Source: an uncultured Bifidobacterium sp.
GTDB lineage: Bacteria; Actinomycetota; Actinomycetes; Actinomycetales; Bifidobacteriaceae
NCBI GenBank assembly: GCA_937874315.1
Contig: CALNAE010000047.1
Span: 1-13,302 of the forward strand
Reading direction: 5' to 3'
Length of the DNA stretch: 13,302 bases
The notes below the pieces were generated by a model that worked only from the letters and a program-made list of their open reading frames with translations, was not told the DNA's origin and searched no databases. Shown here piece by piece: positions 1 to 13,267 of this stretch (the stretch's first letter is position 1; every line of letters starts with the position of its first letter). Both the position numbers and the translations under genes were made by a program.

Positions 1-3000
1 CATGATCGGCACGTTCATCTGCATGGCCGTCCGCGCGAGCGACACGTCCATGGCCGACACGTCCATGACCGGCTCTGTCGGCACGGTCCGACGTATCGTC
101 CTGACCGACGGCGTCCTGCACCGTGTCGTTGCAGTATGCCCAGTTCGCCGGATCCGCGGCATCGATGCCCTGTGCGGCCAACAACGCCAATGCATCAGCG
201 GCATCTTGCGACACCTCATCCTGCAACGAATCGGTCCCCGACGGCCGCGCCAACGCCGCTTGAGCCAGCCGCACACGCGCCAATGCGACCAAGCCTCGCG
301 GATCGGTGTCCATATTCGCGACTTCCCCGTCACTCGAGACATCCGCGCCCGCCGCGCCGCCGCGCTGGGAAAACTCCGGTACGCCGCTCACGCTGTCACG
401 CTGCCTATCGAACGATTCCGGCAGATACCCGTAAAGGAAATCGGAGGGGGTCATATCCTCACTTACCACCGCAGACACCGTCGCACATGCCGTCGCCCGC
501 GTTATGGCGACGAGAAAAGCCCGTTGCTCGGCGGCGAGCACCGATGCGAACGCGTCGTCATCTCGATATCCGGGCGCCGGCGCGTCATGGTCATCCACGT
601 GCCCGTACAACAGCATCCGGGCGAGATCCTCGCCACCGAACATCGTGTTACGGGCGGTCAGGTTGGGCCAGACCCCCTGTTGGACGGCCACGACCCAAAC
701 CAACGGCCAGTGCTGCCCCTCGGCTCCGGCCGGGGTGGTCAGTGTCACGGCCTCGTCGATGGGCGCGACCTTGGCCAGGGAGTCCGCCTCGATGCGCATC
801 GAGCGAATCTGTTCGAGGAATCCATCGATGTCGCGGCTCGCGCCGCTGCCTTGAGCGTAGTCGAACAGTCGCATGGCCATATCGAGCCGATCGTTGGCCG
901 CCCGCCCATCGTCGGTATTGTCCAAGGCCATACGCTGCCATGCCTGCGCCACGTGACAGGCCTGCCACGCCACGGACAGAGCATACTGGGGCTCGGGTCG
1001 GCTGAGCGTCGCCAACTCCTCGGCCACCTGATCAACCAACGACCACAGCCGTATGAAGGCCTTGACATGGGGATTATCGCCCGAAACGGCACGGATCTGG
1101 GCGAGGATCCGTGCGGCGTCGATCTCGCCGTACCCGTCCGCGGCTAGCAGCAGATACAAGGCATCGCGGTCGAACGGCAACGGACGTACCGAACGCTCGT
1201 CGCGATCATGATACGCGCCGTGATCATCATGCTCATCTCGAGCAGGCCGAACTCCACGAGCATCACGAACATCACGAGCTGCGTCGTCCGCGAAAACCGC
1301 GGGCTTGGGCGGCTGGGAGACCAGCATGTCATGCGAACGCATGAGACGATCATCGACATGAATCTGGCCCGCGGACGACGGGCCATCGTCGGCCTGCTCA
1401 CAACCGGACCGCACGCACCACGCCCGCCATGCTTGCACGACGGCGAGCAGATCACCGGCGTTCTCGTCCCCATCGGCACCCTCGGCCGCGGGTGCGGGCA
1501 TGACTGCGGCAAGCGTGGACAGCGCCGTCATCGCGCTTTCCGCCGCCGACAACCTCGCCGGTTCCCCGTCGGCACGGCCGGTCAACGTGACCAGCGGACT
1601 TTCCATCAGCGCCCTGACCCGCGCGCGGACGAACCGTCCCGTCCCCTTCACCGCGTCGTATGATATCGCGCGAAGGCCACGATTGCGCAGCTGGGCAAGC
1701 TCGATCAGAGCGAACAGTCCCTGTACGAACGGCTCGCCGCCCAACGGCCTGGTCACCGAGGAGTACCGGACCGGCACACCATCACGGCGAAGCCGCTCGC
1801 CGAACGTTCGGACCGTGGCATTGTCGTGGGCGATGATGACGCAGTCATTCCACGAATGCCGACCTGACAGGTGGATCGTCTTGATCCGCCAGACGATGTC
1901 ATCCAGCTCCTCCTGGGCCGAACGATAGAGACCATGGTCGACGCTGCCGTCGGACGGCAGTCTGTTCCCCGCCGCAAGCGTCGCAACAGGCAAGGCGCCG
2001 TCGTACCACGGCATTTTTCCGGGTCGCTGCGGCAACGCGGTCTCGTCTGACCGGACGGTTTGAATGGACAGCGAGACGCGAGAGGCGAGCAGAGCAAGAA
2101 AATCCGGAGCCGTCGGACGCCCCTTCGAGATCTTCGGCGCGTGGTCCGGCGCTGGGCGAACCGATGCCGACGACAACCGCACGACCGCCGCATGGAACGG
2201 CTCTGCAAGCATCCGGTCGTAGAGATACTCGGGATAGGAGCCACGGAAGGATTGGACCGATTCGTCCGGATTCCCCGTCACGACCACCGTGCAACCATGT
2301 CGATGCAACGCGGCGATAAACGACAGCCCGGCCACCGTCAGATCTTGGAAATCATCGACGACGATGCAACGCGGCAGCTCTTCGGCGTTGGCCCGATCCA
2401 CGGCCGTTATGCCTTCGACAAGCAAGCGAGAGGAATCAAGCCTGTGCTCATGGGCATAGTCGCGCTCGATCATCCGCGCGTATTCGGCGCGCAGGGCGAA
2501 CGCCAACCGCCACTGCACCCGCAGCCGTGCCGCACGGATATCGGCATCACCCAGCTGCTCCAGGATCCCCTGTTCGCGCAGATGCGATGCTCCCAGCTCG
2601 TTCATGCGCGAAAGCATATCGCGCAGCTGAACGATGAAGGCGTCATTGATGCCGCGTGACAGCATCGTCTCGGAGGTGGCGGCCTGAGGAGCGGTTTGAG
2701 AGTCGGTTTGAGAAGTGGCTGCCCGCGCCGCTGTATGCGAAGACGGCTGCGAGGAGGTGCTCGACGTCAGCAATGGCGATGGTGCAGCGGAAGTTGAAGA
2801 GGTGGCTGCAGCGGCAGCCGTGGCCCCCGTGCCCGCCACGAACGAGGCCCAGGAATCGGCCGCAAAATACTCACGCAACAGATCGCAGGTCTCACAGTCG
2901 TCCCCCACCTGAGCATGGTGAACATGCCGTGCCATGACGCGCCGAAGCAGCGTATCCTGCTCGGCGCCGCTGAGCAGGCGCGGCGCAGGCAATCCGAGAC

Positions 3001-3355
3001 GTGCCCGCACCGTCGCAATGACATGGAAGGCCACGGCCGGCAACGTGGTGACGGGGCGAGCCTGCGACGAGATGCCGATGCGCCGCACGATGCGATCAGC
3101 GAAACTCCTGGCCGTCTTCCTGTTCGCGACGGTCATCACCACCCGATCATCCCCATACGCGCCGATGGCCCGGAGCAACGCCCGGAGCGCCGCGGTGGTC
3201 TTCCCGGAAGCCGGCGGCCCGACGATCAGCAACGTCCTGGTGACCACTCCGGCGTCATTGCGAAGTCGGTCCTCGAGGAGTGCCGCCATCGCGTCGTCGC
3301 CCTGCATATCGGTTGCTCCCGTCATATGCCCGCCATCTGCACGTCTGCTGCTCAT
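1..3355 (-). CDS. adnA: AdnA-like UvrD/Rep-family DNA helicase (3' end beyond window)
   Basis: The frame stays open for 1118 codons from ATG at 3355 to the window edge; the C-terminus is outside. Superfamily 1 motor motifs are visible: Walker A GPPASGKTT (residues 46-54), an RLLSGAEQD segment near 127, Walker B VVDDFQD (332-338), motif III GNPDESVQSFRG (361-372), a motif V-like AGAEGQHW (876-883) followed by QQGVWPN, and motif VI EQRAFLVAITRA (943-954) with the arginine finger R953. The RLLSG, QQGVWPN and later AADPANW segments are as I remember them from actinobacterial AdnA, which pairs with AdnB to unwind and resect double-strand breaks; AdnA proteins end in a RecB-type nuclease domain, here off the window. 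Motifs II, III and V depart from consensus. Low-complexity stretches lie at about 174-232, 679-718 and 1078-1118. No Shine-Dalgarno precedes the ATG; a further in-frame ATG lies at 3418, inside a hairpin loop. UvrD/Rep family is near certain; the AdnA assignment is by remembered resemblance. Confidence 0.85.
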   Translation of the reverse strand, partial: MSSRRADGGHMTGATDMQGDDAMAALLEDRLRNDAGVVTRTLLIVGPPASGKTTAALRALLRAIGAYGDDRVVMTVANRKTARSFADRIVRRIGISSQARPVTTLPAVAFHVIATVRARLGLPAPRLLSGAEQDTLLRRVMARHVHHAQVGDDCETCDLLREYFAADSWASFVAGTGATAAAAATSSTSAAPSPLLTSSTSSQPSSHTAARAATSQTDSQTAPQAATSETMLSRGINDAFIVQLRDMLSRMNELGASHLREQGILEQLGDADIRAARLRVQWRLAFALRAEYARMIERDYAHEHRLDSSRLLVEGITAVDRANAEELPRCIVVDDFQDLTVAGLSFIAALHRHGCTVVVTGNPDESVQSFRGSYPEYLYDRMLAEPFHAAVVRLSSASVRPAPDHAPKISKGRPTAPDFLALLASRVSLSIQTVRSDETALPQRPGKMPWYDGALPVATLAAGNRLPSDGSVDHGLYRSAQEELDDIVWRIKTIHLSGRHSWNDCVIIAHDNATVRTFGERLRRDGVPVRYSSVTRPLGGEPFVQGLFALIELAQLRNRGLRAISYDAVKGTGRFVRARVRALMESPLVTLTGRADGEPARLSAAESAMTALSTLAAVMPAPAAEGADGDENAGDLLAVVQAWRAWCVRSGCEQADDGPSSAGQIHVDDRLMRSHDMLVSQPPKPAVFADDAARDVRDARGVRPARDEHDDHGAYHDRDERSVRPLPFDRDALYLLLAADGYGEIDAARILAQIRAVSGDNPHVKAFIRLWSLVDQVAEELATLSRPEPQYALSVAWQACHVAQAWQRMALDNTDDGRAANDRLDMAMRLFDYAQGSGASRDIDGFLEQIRSMRIEADSLAKVAPIDEAVTLTTPAGAEGQHWPLVWVVAVQQGVWPNLTARNTMFGGEDLARMLLYGHVDDHDAPAPGYRDDDAFASVLAAEQRAFLVAITRATACATVSAVVSEDMTPSDFLYGYLPESFDRQRDSVSGVPEFSQRGGAAGADVSSDGEVANMDTDPRGLVALARVRLAQAALARPSGTDSLQDEVSQDAADALALLAAQGIDAADPANWAYCNDTVQDAVGQDDTSDRADRAGHGRVGHGRVARADGHADERADH
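41..67. repeat. Short tandem repeat in the adnA-like coding region
   Basis: GACACGTCCATG occurs at 41-52 and again at 56-67, a 15-base period. On the minus strand it encodes two GHGRV units inside a hydrophilic Asp/Arg/His/Gly-rich stretch (residues about 1078-1118) between the helicase part and the expected nuclease domain. It looks like a linker that changes length by repeat slippage. Confidence 0.6.
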
Positions 3356-3361
3356 AGGTCC

Positions 3362-3367
3362 ACTGTA
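3362..3367 (-). promoter_or_regulatory. Candidate -10 element giving a leaderless adnA-like mRNA
   Basis: The minus strand reads TACAGT, four of six matches to TATAAT including the key A at position 2 and T at position 6. Six bases then lead directly into the ATG at 3355, so transcription would begin at or near the start codon. There is no Shine-Dalgarno to compete with this reading. No convincing -35 hexamer is visible. Leaderless mRNAs are common in actinobacteria. Confidence 0.35.
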
Positions 3368-3392
3368 GGTTGCGCACTGGCCGAAATACGAC

Positions 3393-3447
3393 GATGTGCG
3401 CGGCACCCGGGCCAACATCCGTTGTTCCCATACGTGCCGCGCACATC
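3393..3447 (-). terminator. Perfect 14-bp inverted repeat after rpoC, possible terminator
   Basis: Plus-strand arms GATGTGCGCGGCAC (3393-3406) and GTGCCGCGCACATC (3434-3447) are perfectly complementary and can be extended by a wobble pair and an A-T pair. The 27-base loop holds a smaller CAAC/GTTG stem. There is no U-tract on either strand, so this is not a classical intrinsic terminator, but U-less GC-rich hairpins are often predicted as terminators in actinobacteria. It lies about 80 bp after the rpoC stop and 38 bp before the adnA-like ATG, where it could insulate the two genes. It might instead be an operator or an RNA processing site. Confidence 0.5.
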
Positions 3448-3467
3448 ATGCCGGTTCACCGTGCGGT

Positions 3468-3505
3468 ATCAGGTTTCAGCCGTTGTTGCACGCCTGCAAC
3501 CTGAT
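3468..3505 (-). other. Inverted repeat downstream of rpoC with an alternative hairpin
   Basis: ATCAGGTT (3468-3475) and AACCTGAT (3498-3505) form an 8-bp stem. Within the same bases GTTGCA (3485-3490) and TGCAAC (3495-3500) form a competing 6-bp stem with a 4-base loop. The two structures share 3498-3500, so both cannot form fully at once. This may protect the rpoC mRNA 3' end or take part in termination. Confidence 0.4.
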
Positions 3506-3527
3506 TCGCAGCGGTCATGTCGACGCG

Positions 3528-7532
<4,005 letters not shown>

Positions 7533-7539
7533 TCTTATG

Positions 7540-7543
7540 TCCT
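7540..7543 (-). promoter_or_regulatory. Ribosome binding site of rpoC
   Basis: The minus strand reads AGGA, seven bases before the GTG start at 7532. It decides for this GTG as the start, since no ATG lies in a better position. Confidence 0.75.
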
Positions 7544-7592
7544 GTCTTTACGTTGTATTCCATCACTCATGTACTATTCGCGTTGCGTCGCT

Positions 7593-7641
7593 GCGTTCAC
7601 AGCGCGCACCCCACATTGTTTAGGCGATGCGCGCGGAACGC
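7593..7641 (-). other. Long imperfect hairpin in the rpoB-rpoC gap
   Basis: The outer stem pairs GCGTTC (7593-7598) with GAACGC (7636-7641). The inner stem pairs GCGCGCACC (7602-7610) with GATGCGCGC (7626-7634), nine pairs including one wobble. A 3-versus-1 internal loop separates the two stems and 15 bases form the terminal loop. It begins seven bases after the rpoB stop and has no U-tract, so it fits an mRNA processing or stability element, or a partial attenuator, better than a full terminator. Confidence 0.55.
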
Positions 7642-7647
7642 TGAGAC

Positions 7648-11217
<3,570 letters not shown>

Positions 11218-11223
11218 TGGACG

Positions 11224-11229
11224 TTCCTT
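11224..11229 (-). promoter_or_regulatory. Ribosome binding site of rpoB, overlapping the stop of an upstream frame
   Basis: The minus strand reads AAGGAA six bases before the TTG start at 11217, which makes this rare start codon credible. Its first two A residues are also the last two bases of the TAA that ends the short frame at 11287-11228. Confidence 0.75.
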
Positions 11230-11287
11230 ATCGCTCGCTTATTCGTTTCGATTCGTTATACCCGAGGAAACTCGCAATGACCGCCAT
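11228..11287 (-). CDS. Possible 19-codon leader peptide upstream of rpoB
   Basis: An ATG at 11287 opens a frame encoding MAVIASFLGYNESKRISER, ending in TAA at 11230-11228. The stop overlaps the rpoB ribosome binding site (TAAGGAA), an arrangement that would allow translational coupling. The only purine-rich match before the ATG, AGG three bases upstream, is too close to be a good ribosome binding site. Only transcripts from the upstream promoter candidate would include the whole frame. It resembles no leader peptide I know and may be chance. Confidence 0.25.
   Translation of the reverse strand: MAVIASFLGYNESKRISER
11255..11283 (-). promoter_or_regulatory. Candidate proximal rpoB promoter
   Basis: The minus strand has TATAAC (11260-11255), five of six matches to the -10 consensus, with CGGTCA (11283-11278) 17 bases upstream as a weak -35. 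Transcription would start near 11248, giving a leader of about 30 bases that still contains the ribosome binding site. Confidence 0.4.
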
Positions 11288-11297
11288 ATGCCTATTC

Positions 11298-11326
11298 GCG
11301 GGCGCTCCTCATTGTGGCATGCCCGC
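11298..11326 (-). other. Leader hairpin upstream of rpoB
   Basis: GCGGGC (11298-11303) pairs with GCCCGC (11321-11326), six G-C pairs, extendable by a wobble and an A-T pair. The 17-base loop reads ATGCCACAATGAGGAGC on the minus strand and exposes an AGGAG. It lies between the distal promoter candidate and the rpoB start, so it could be a regulatory element in the longer leader. Confidence 0.35.
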
Positions 11327-11354
11327 AATATGACATACCTCACGTAAGGTCGAT

Positions 11355-11383
11355 AGTGTAACAGGTCGGAAGCATCCGCGCAA
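11355..11383 (-). promoter_or_regulatory. Candidate distal rpoB promoter with extended -10
   Basis: The minus strand reads TTGCGC (11383-11378), a 17-base spacer and TACACT (11360-11355), with TG one base before the -10 (TGTTACACT), an extended -10 pattern. Transcription would start near 11348, giving a leader of about 130 bases. It lies just after the stop codon of the membrane-protein gene, consistent with rpoBC starting its own transcript. Confidence 0.45.
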
Positions 11384-11404
11384 GCGAACTCCGTGTCGCA
11401 CGCA

Positions 11405-12037
11405 TTATTGCACGAGGAACGGGACTTTCTCGCTCGTCGCATCGATGCCGCGCAGACTGAGCTGGGCACTGTAGGTACCGGCGCCCACCTTGGGAAGGCT
11501 GGCATCCTCGACGCACTGATCGCCGGTTCGGTTGGTGTCCCAATTCAAGGTATCCACGCGTTTATCGCCACGCGACATCAACAGCATCACCGAGTCCACG
11601 GTGCATACGTTCGATCGCCAGACCGTATCCTTGCCCGAGGTGATCGTCAGTACCCTGGAGTCGTTCGATGCGTCAATCAGGCAGCTGCCCGAACCTTCAT
11701 ATCGTATGGTCATGGTGAACGCCATCGATCCGCCGACACTCACCGCCTGGCTGCCGGCAGCCAGTTCGAGCTTCACATCGCTCGCCGTGCAATCCGCGAC
11801 CCCGCTTTTGTGCGTCTTCACGACAGATGGCACGGCCTTGCGGGAGATCGCGGCAATGTCGTCATGATTGATGACATCCGATATCGCGCCGACGCCCCGA
11901 CCCAGACTGTAGACACAGAAGAAAATCAGGGCCAATACCAACACCAACGCCGTTAGCACCACAGTGCGCCGTCGTCGATAGATGCGCTGCCGTTGGGCGC
12001 TGACACCGTTCGGATGCGTAAGACGAGGTTTGGCCAT
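11405..12037 (-). CDS. Membrane-anchored extracytoplasmic protein of unknown function
   Basis: I do not recognise a family with confidence. The 210-residue product has a basic cytoplasmic N-terminus (RRRR at 21-24), one hydrophobic segment at about 25-45 and an extracytoplasmic part, so it is a type II membrane protein with the C-terminus outside. The outer part (about 80-210) looks beta-rich and holds four cysteines (C83, C119, C145, C175) that could make two disulfides. Its spacing of beta segments loosely recalls secreted BsuPI-like beta-sandwich inhibitors, which is only a guess. The gene starts 34 bp after mutY on the same strand and ends 187 bp before rpoB. The ATG at 12037 has no Shine-Dalgarno; a -10-like TACACT lies seven bases before it, so it may have a leaderless transcript as well as readthrough from mutY. 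Confidence 0.85.
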   Translation of the reverse strand: MAKPRLTHPNGVSAQRQRIYRRRRTVVLTALVLVLALIFFCVYSLGRGVGAISDVINHDDIAAISRKAVPSVVKTHKSGVADCTASDVKLELAAGSQAVSVGGSMAFTMTIRYEGSGSCLIDASNDSRVLTITSGKDTVWRSNVCTVDSVMLLMSRGDKRVDTLNWDTNRTGDQCVEDASLPKVGAGTYSAQLSLRGIDATSEKVPFLVQ

Positions 12038-12044
12038 GGTTACG

Positions 12045-12050
12045 AGTGTA
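12045..12050 (-). promoter_or_regulatory. Candidate -10 element for a leaderless membrane-protein mRNA
   Basis: The minus strand reads TACACT seven bases before the ATG at 12037, the same hexamer as the distal rpoB promoter candidate. It lies in the 34-bp gap after mutY. No clear -35 is visible. Confidence 0.35.
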
Positions 12051-12071
12051 AACCGTGTGCGGCATATCGGA

Positions 12072-13133
12072 TCATCGCGCGAACCGCAATGAGCCGTCCG
12101 CGAGTATCTCGATCAGCCCATCCTCATCCAGCGAGGCGATGCACGCGTCGAGCTGCACACGATCGGCCCAGAGCCGTTCCACCTGTTCTCGGGGCAACGA
12201 CGCGGCGACGTCCACACCGCGCAGCGCCTCGAGGATCTTGCCGCGCACCTGGCGATTCGTGCCTTGGAAACGCTGGCGAGGGCGGGTGCGCTTCTCCCCC
12301 AGCCCCGGACGTCCTGCCGCGACGAACGCGCATACGGCGGCCAACGGACAGCGTTCGCACAGCGGTGCCTTGGCCGCGCAGACCACTGCCCCCAACTCCA
12401 TGACGGACTGGTTCCACGTGACGCTATCGTGCGCACGAACCGGTAGCACGCGCCGCGCCAACTCGCGCTCCTCCCGGCTGGCGGCACCCCCAAGGGACTC
12501 CTTGCCGAGGAAGGCTCTGGAGAGCACGCGACGGATATTCGTATCGATCACCGCGACGCGCACACCATAGGCGAAGCTCATCACCGCCGATGCGGTGTAA
12601 TCCCCGATCCCAGGCAGCGCGAGCAGCTGCCCGTAGTCGTTAGGAAGCGAGTTGTGATATCGCTCTGCGACGACCCTGGCGCACTCCTGCAGCCGCAGCG
12701 CACGACGGGGATACCCCAAACGTCCCCACGCGGTCAGCACCTCGGCGGTACTCGCGCCAGCCAATGACTTCGCATCGGGCCAGGTCTCCATCCAAGCGAG
12801 CCAATATGGCACCACACGACTCATCTGGGTCTGCTGGCTCATGACCTCCGACACGAGCACTCCCCATGGCGTGGTCCTGCCGAATCGCCATGGCAGATCG
12901 CGCGCATTCGTATGCCACCAGGCGAATAGCTCGTCGGCGGCGCGAGCGCTGTCTAGGTCGGAGGCACCTTCTAGGTCGAAGGCGCCGGCTCGGTCGGCAA
13001 CCCGATCACGGTCACCGTCACGATCACTGGCGCCGTCAGGGCAATCCCCGGGATGTGCAATGTGTCGTTCTCGCATCATTCCATTGTGCCATTGCGCATA
13101 GGCGAACAGGGAGTGTCGTCGCCCATGCACCAC
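12072..13133 (-). CDS. mutY: A/G-specific adenine DNA glycosylase
   Basis: MutY removes adenine paired with 8-oxoguanine and so prevents G-to-T mutations. The product shows LPWRFGRTTPWGVLVSEVMS with catalytic E96, the QQTQ motif, a helix-hairpin-helix LPGIGDYTA (173-181), catalytic D197 in VIDTN, and the Fe-S cluster cysteines C252, C259, C262 and C268 in the C-x6-C-x2-C-x5-C pattern. After the cluster there is no NUDIX domain. A short segment of about 70 residues (from about 284) looks winged-helix-like, as I recall for mycobacterial MutY. The first 65 residues are an unusual Asp/Arg/Ala-rich extension containing a six-residue repeat. Start choice is uncertain: GTG 13133 lies nine bases after a -10-like TATACC, while ATG 13079 would give 335 residues; neither has a clear ribosome binding site. 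No usable start lies between the repeat and the domain. Confidence 0.95.
   Translation of the reverse strand: MVHGRRHSLFAYAQWHNGMMRERHIAHPGDCPDGASDRDGDRDRVADRAGAFDLEGASDLDSARAADELFAWWHTNARDLPWRFGRTTPWGVLVSEVMSQQTQMSRVVPYWLAWMETWPDAKSLAGASTAEVLTAWGRLGYPRRALRLQECARVVAERYHNSLPNDYGQLLALPGIGDYTASAVMSFAYGVRVAVIDTNIRRVLSRAFLGKESLGGAASREERELARRVLPVRAHDSVTWNQSVMELGAVVCAAKAPLCERCPLAAVCAFVAAGRPGLGEKRTRPRQRFQGTNRQVRGKILEALRGVDVAASLPREQVERLWADRVQLDACIASLDEDGLIEILADGSLRFAR
12952..12987. repeat. 18-bp tandem repeat in the N-terminal extension of mutY
   Basis: Two adjacent 18-base units (12952-12969 and 12970-12987) share TCTAGGTCG and most of the rest; a more degenerate third unit may follow at 12988-13005. 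On the minus strand they encode AFDLEG and ASDLDS (residues 51-62). Both use the leucine codon CTA, expected to be uncommon in such GC-rich DNA. Confidence 0.6.
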
Positions 13134-13137
13134 GGCC

Positions 13138-13217
13138 CGCCGGGTATAGTCCGACTTTCGATGGGAGTCTCATGCCGCTCGTCCGACTTACTGCGGTTCG
13201 TCGGGTATAGCCCGACC
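13138..13217. promoter_or_regulatory. Repeated palindromic element between mutY and the divergent gene
   Basis: CGCCGGGTATAGTCCGACT (13138-13156) and CGTCGGGTATAGCCCGACC (13199-13217) match at 16 of 19 positions and lie 61 bases apart. The second contains the inverted repeat TCGGG-TATAG-CCCGA. GTCCGACTT also recurs at 13149-13157 and 13181-13189. The GTATAG/CTATAC cores can serve as -10 elements: TATACC for mutY on the minus strand (13148-13143, with GAGACT 17 bases upstream) and TATAGC for the rightward gene (13206-13211, with CCGACT 17 bases upstream). The region therefore looks like a divergent promoter pair or a pair of regulator sites. Confidence 0.4.
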
Positions 13218-13267
13218 TAAGCTCGTGCACTGATACTTGACAGTTCCAGGCAAGATTGGGTGACGAT

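Noticed and set aside
2..1147. A 381-codon plus-strand frame at the left edge
   Set aside because: It is antisense to the adnA-like gene, whose minus-strand translation shows helicase motifs without interruption.
3356..3418. In-frame upstream ATG at 3418 for the adnA-like gene
   Set aside because: It would lie in the loop of the 14-bp inverted repeat and add 21 residues with no similarity to the family. The ATG at 3355 has a -10-like hexamer at leaderless distance. It is not fully excluded.
11292..11335. A 14-codon frame (MSYCGHATMRSARE) in the rpoB leader
   Set aside because: The possible ribosome binding site is one base from the ATG, and the frame shows no relation to the rpoB start.
11378..11407. 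Possible terminator hairpin after the membrane-protein gene
   Set aside because: Only four pairs are continuous, with a mismatch and a wobble beyond, and there is no U-tract.
13237..13242. A perfect TTGACA -35 hexamer before the plus-strand gene
   Set aside because: A -10 at 17 bases would fall on GTGACG, and transcription would begin after the ATG at 13268. No suitable -10 is seen.
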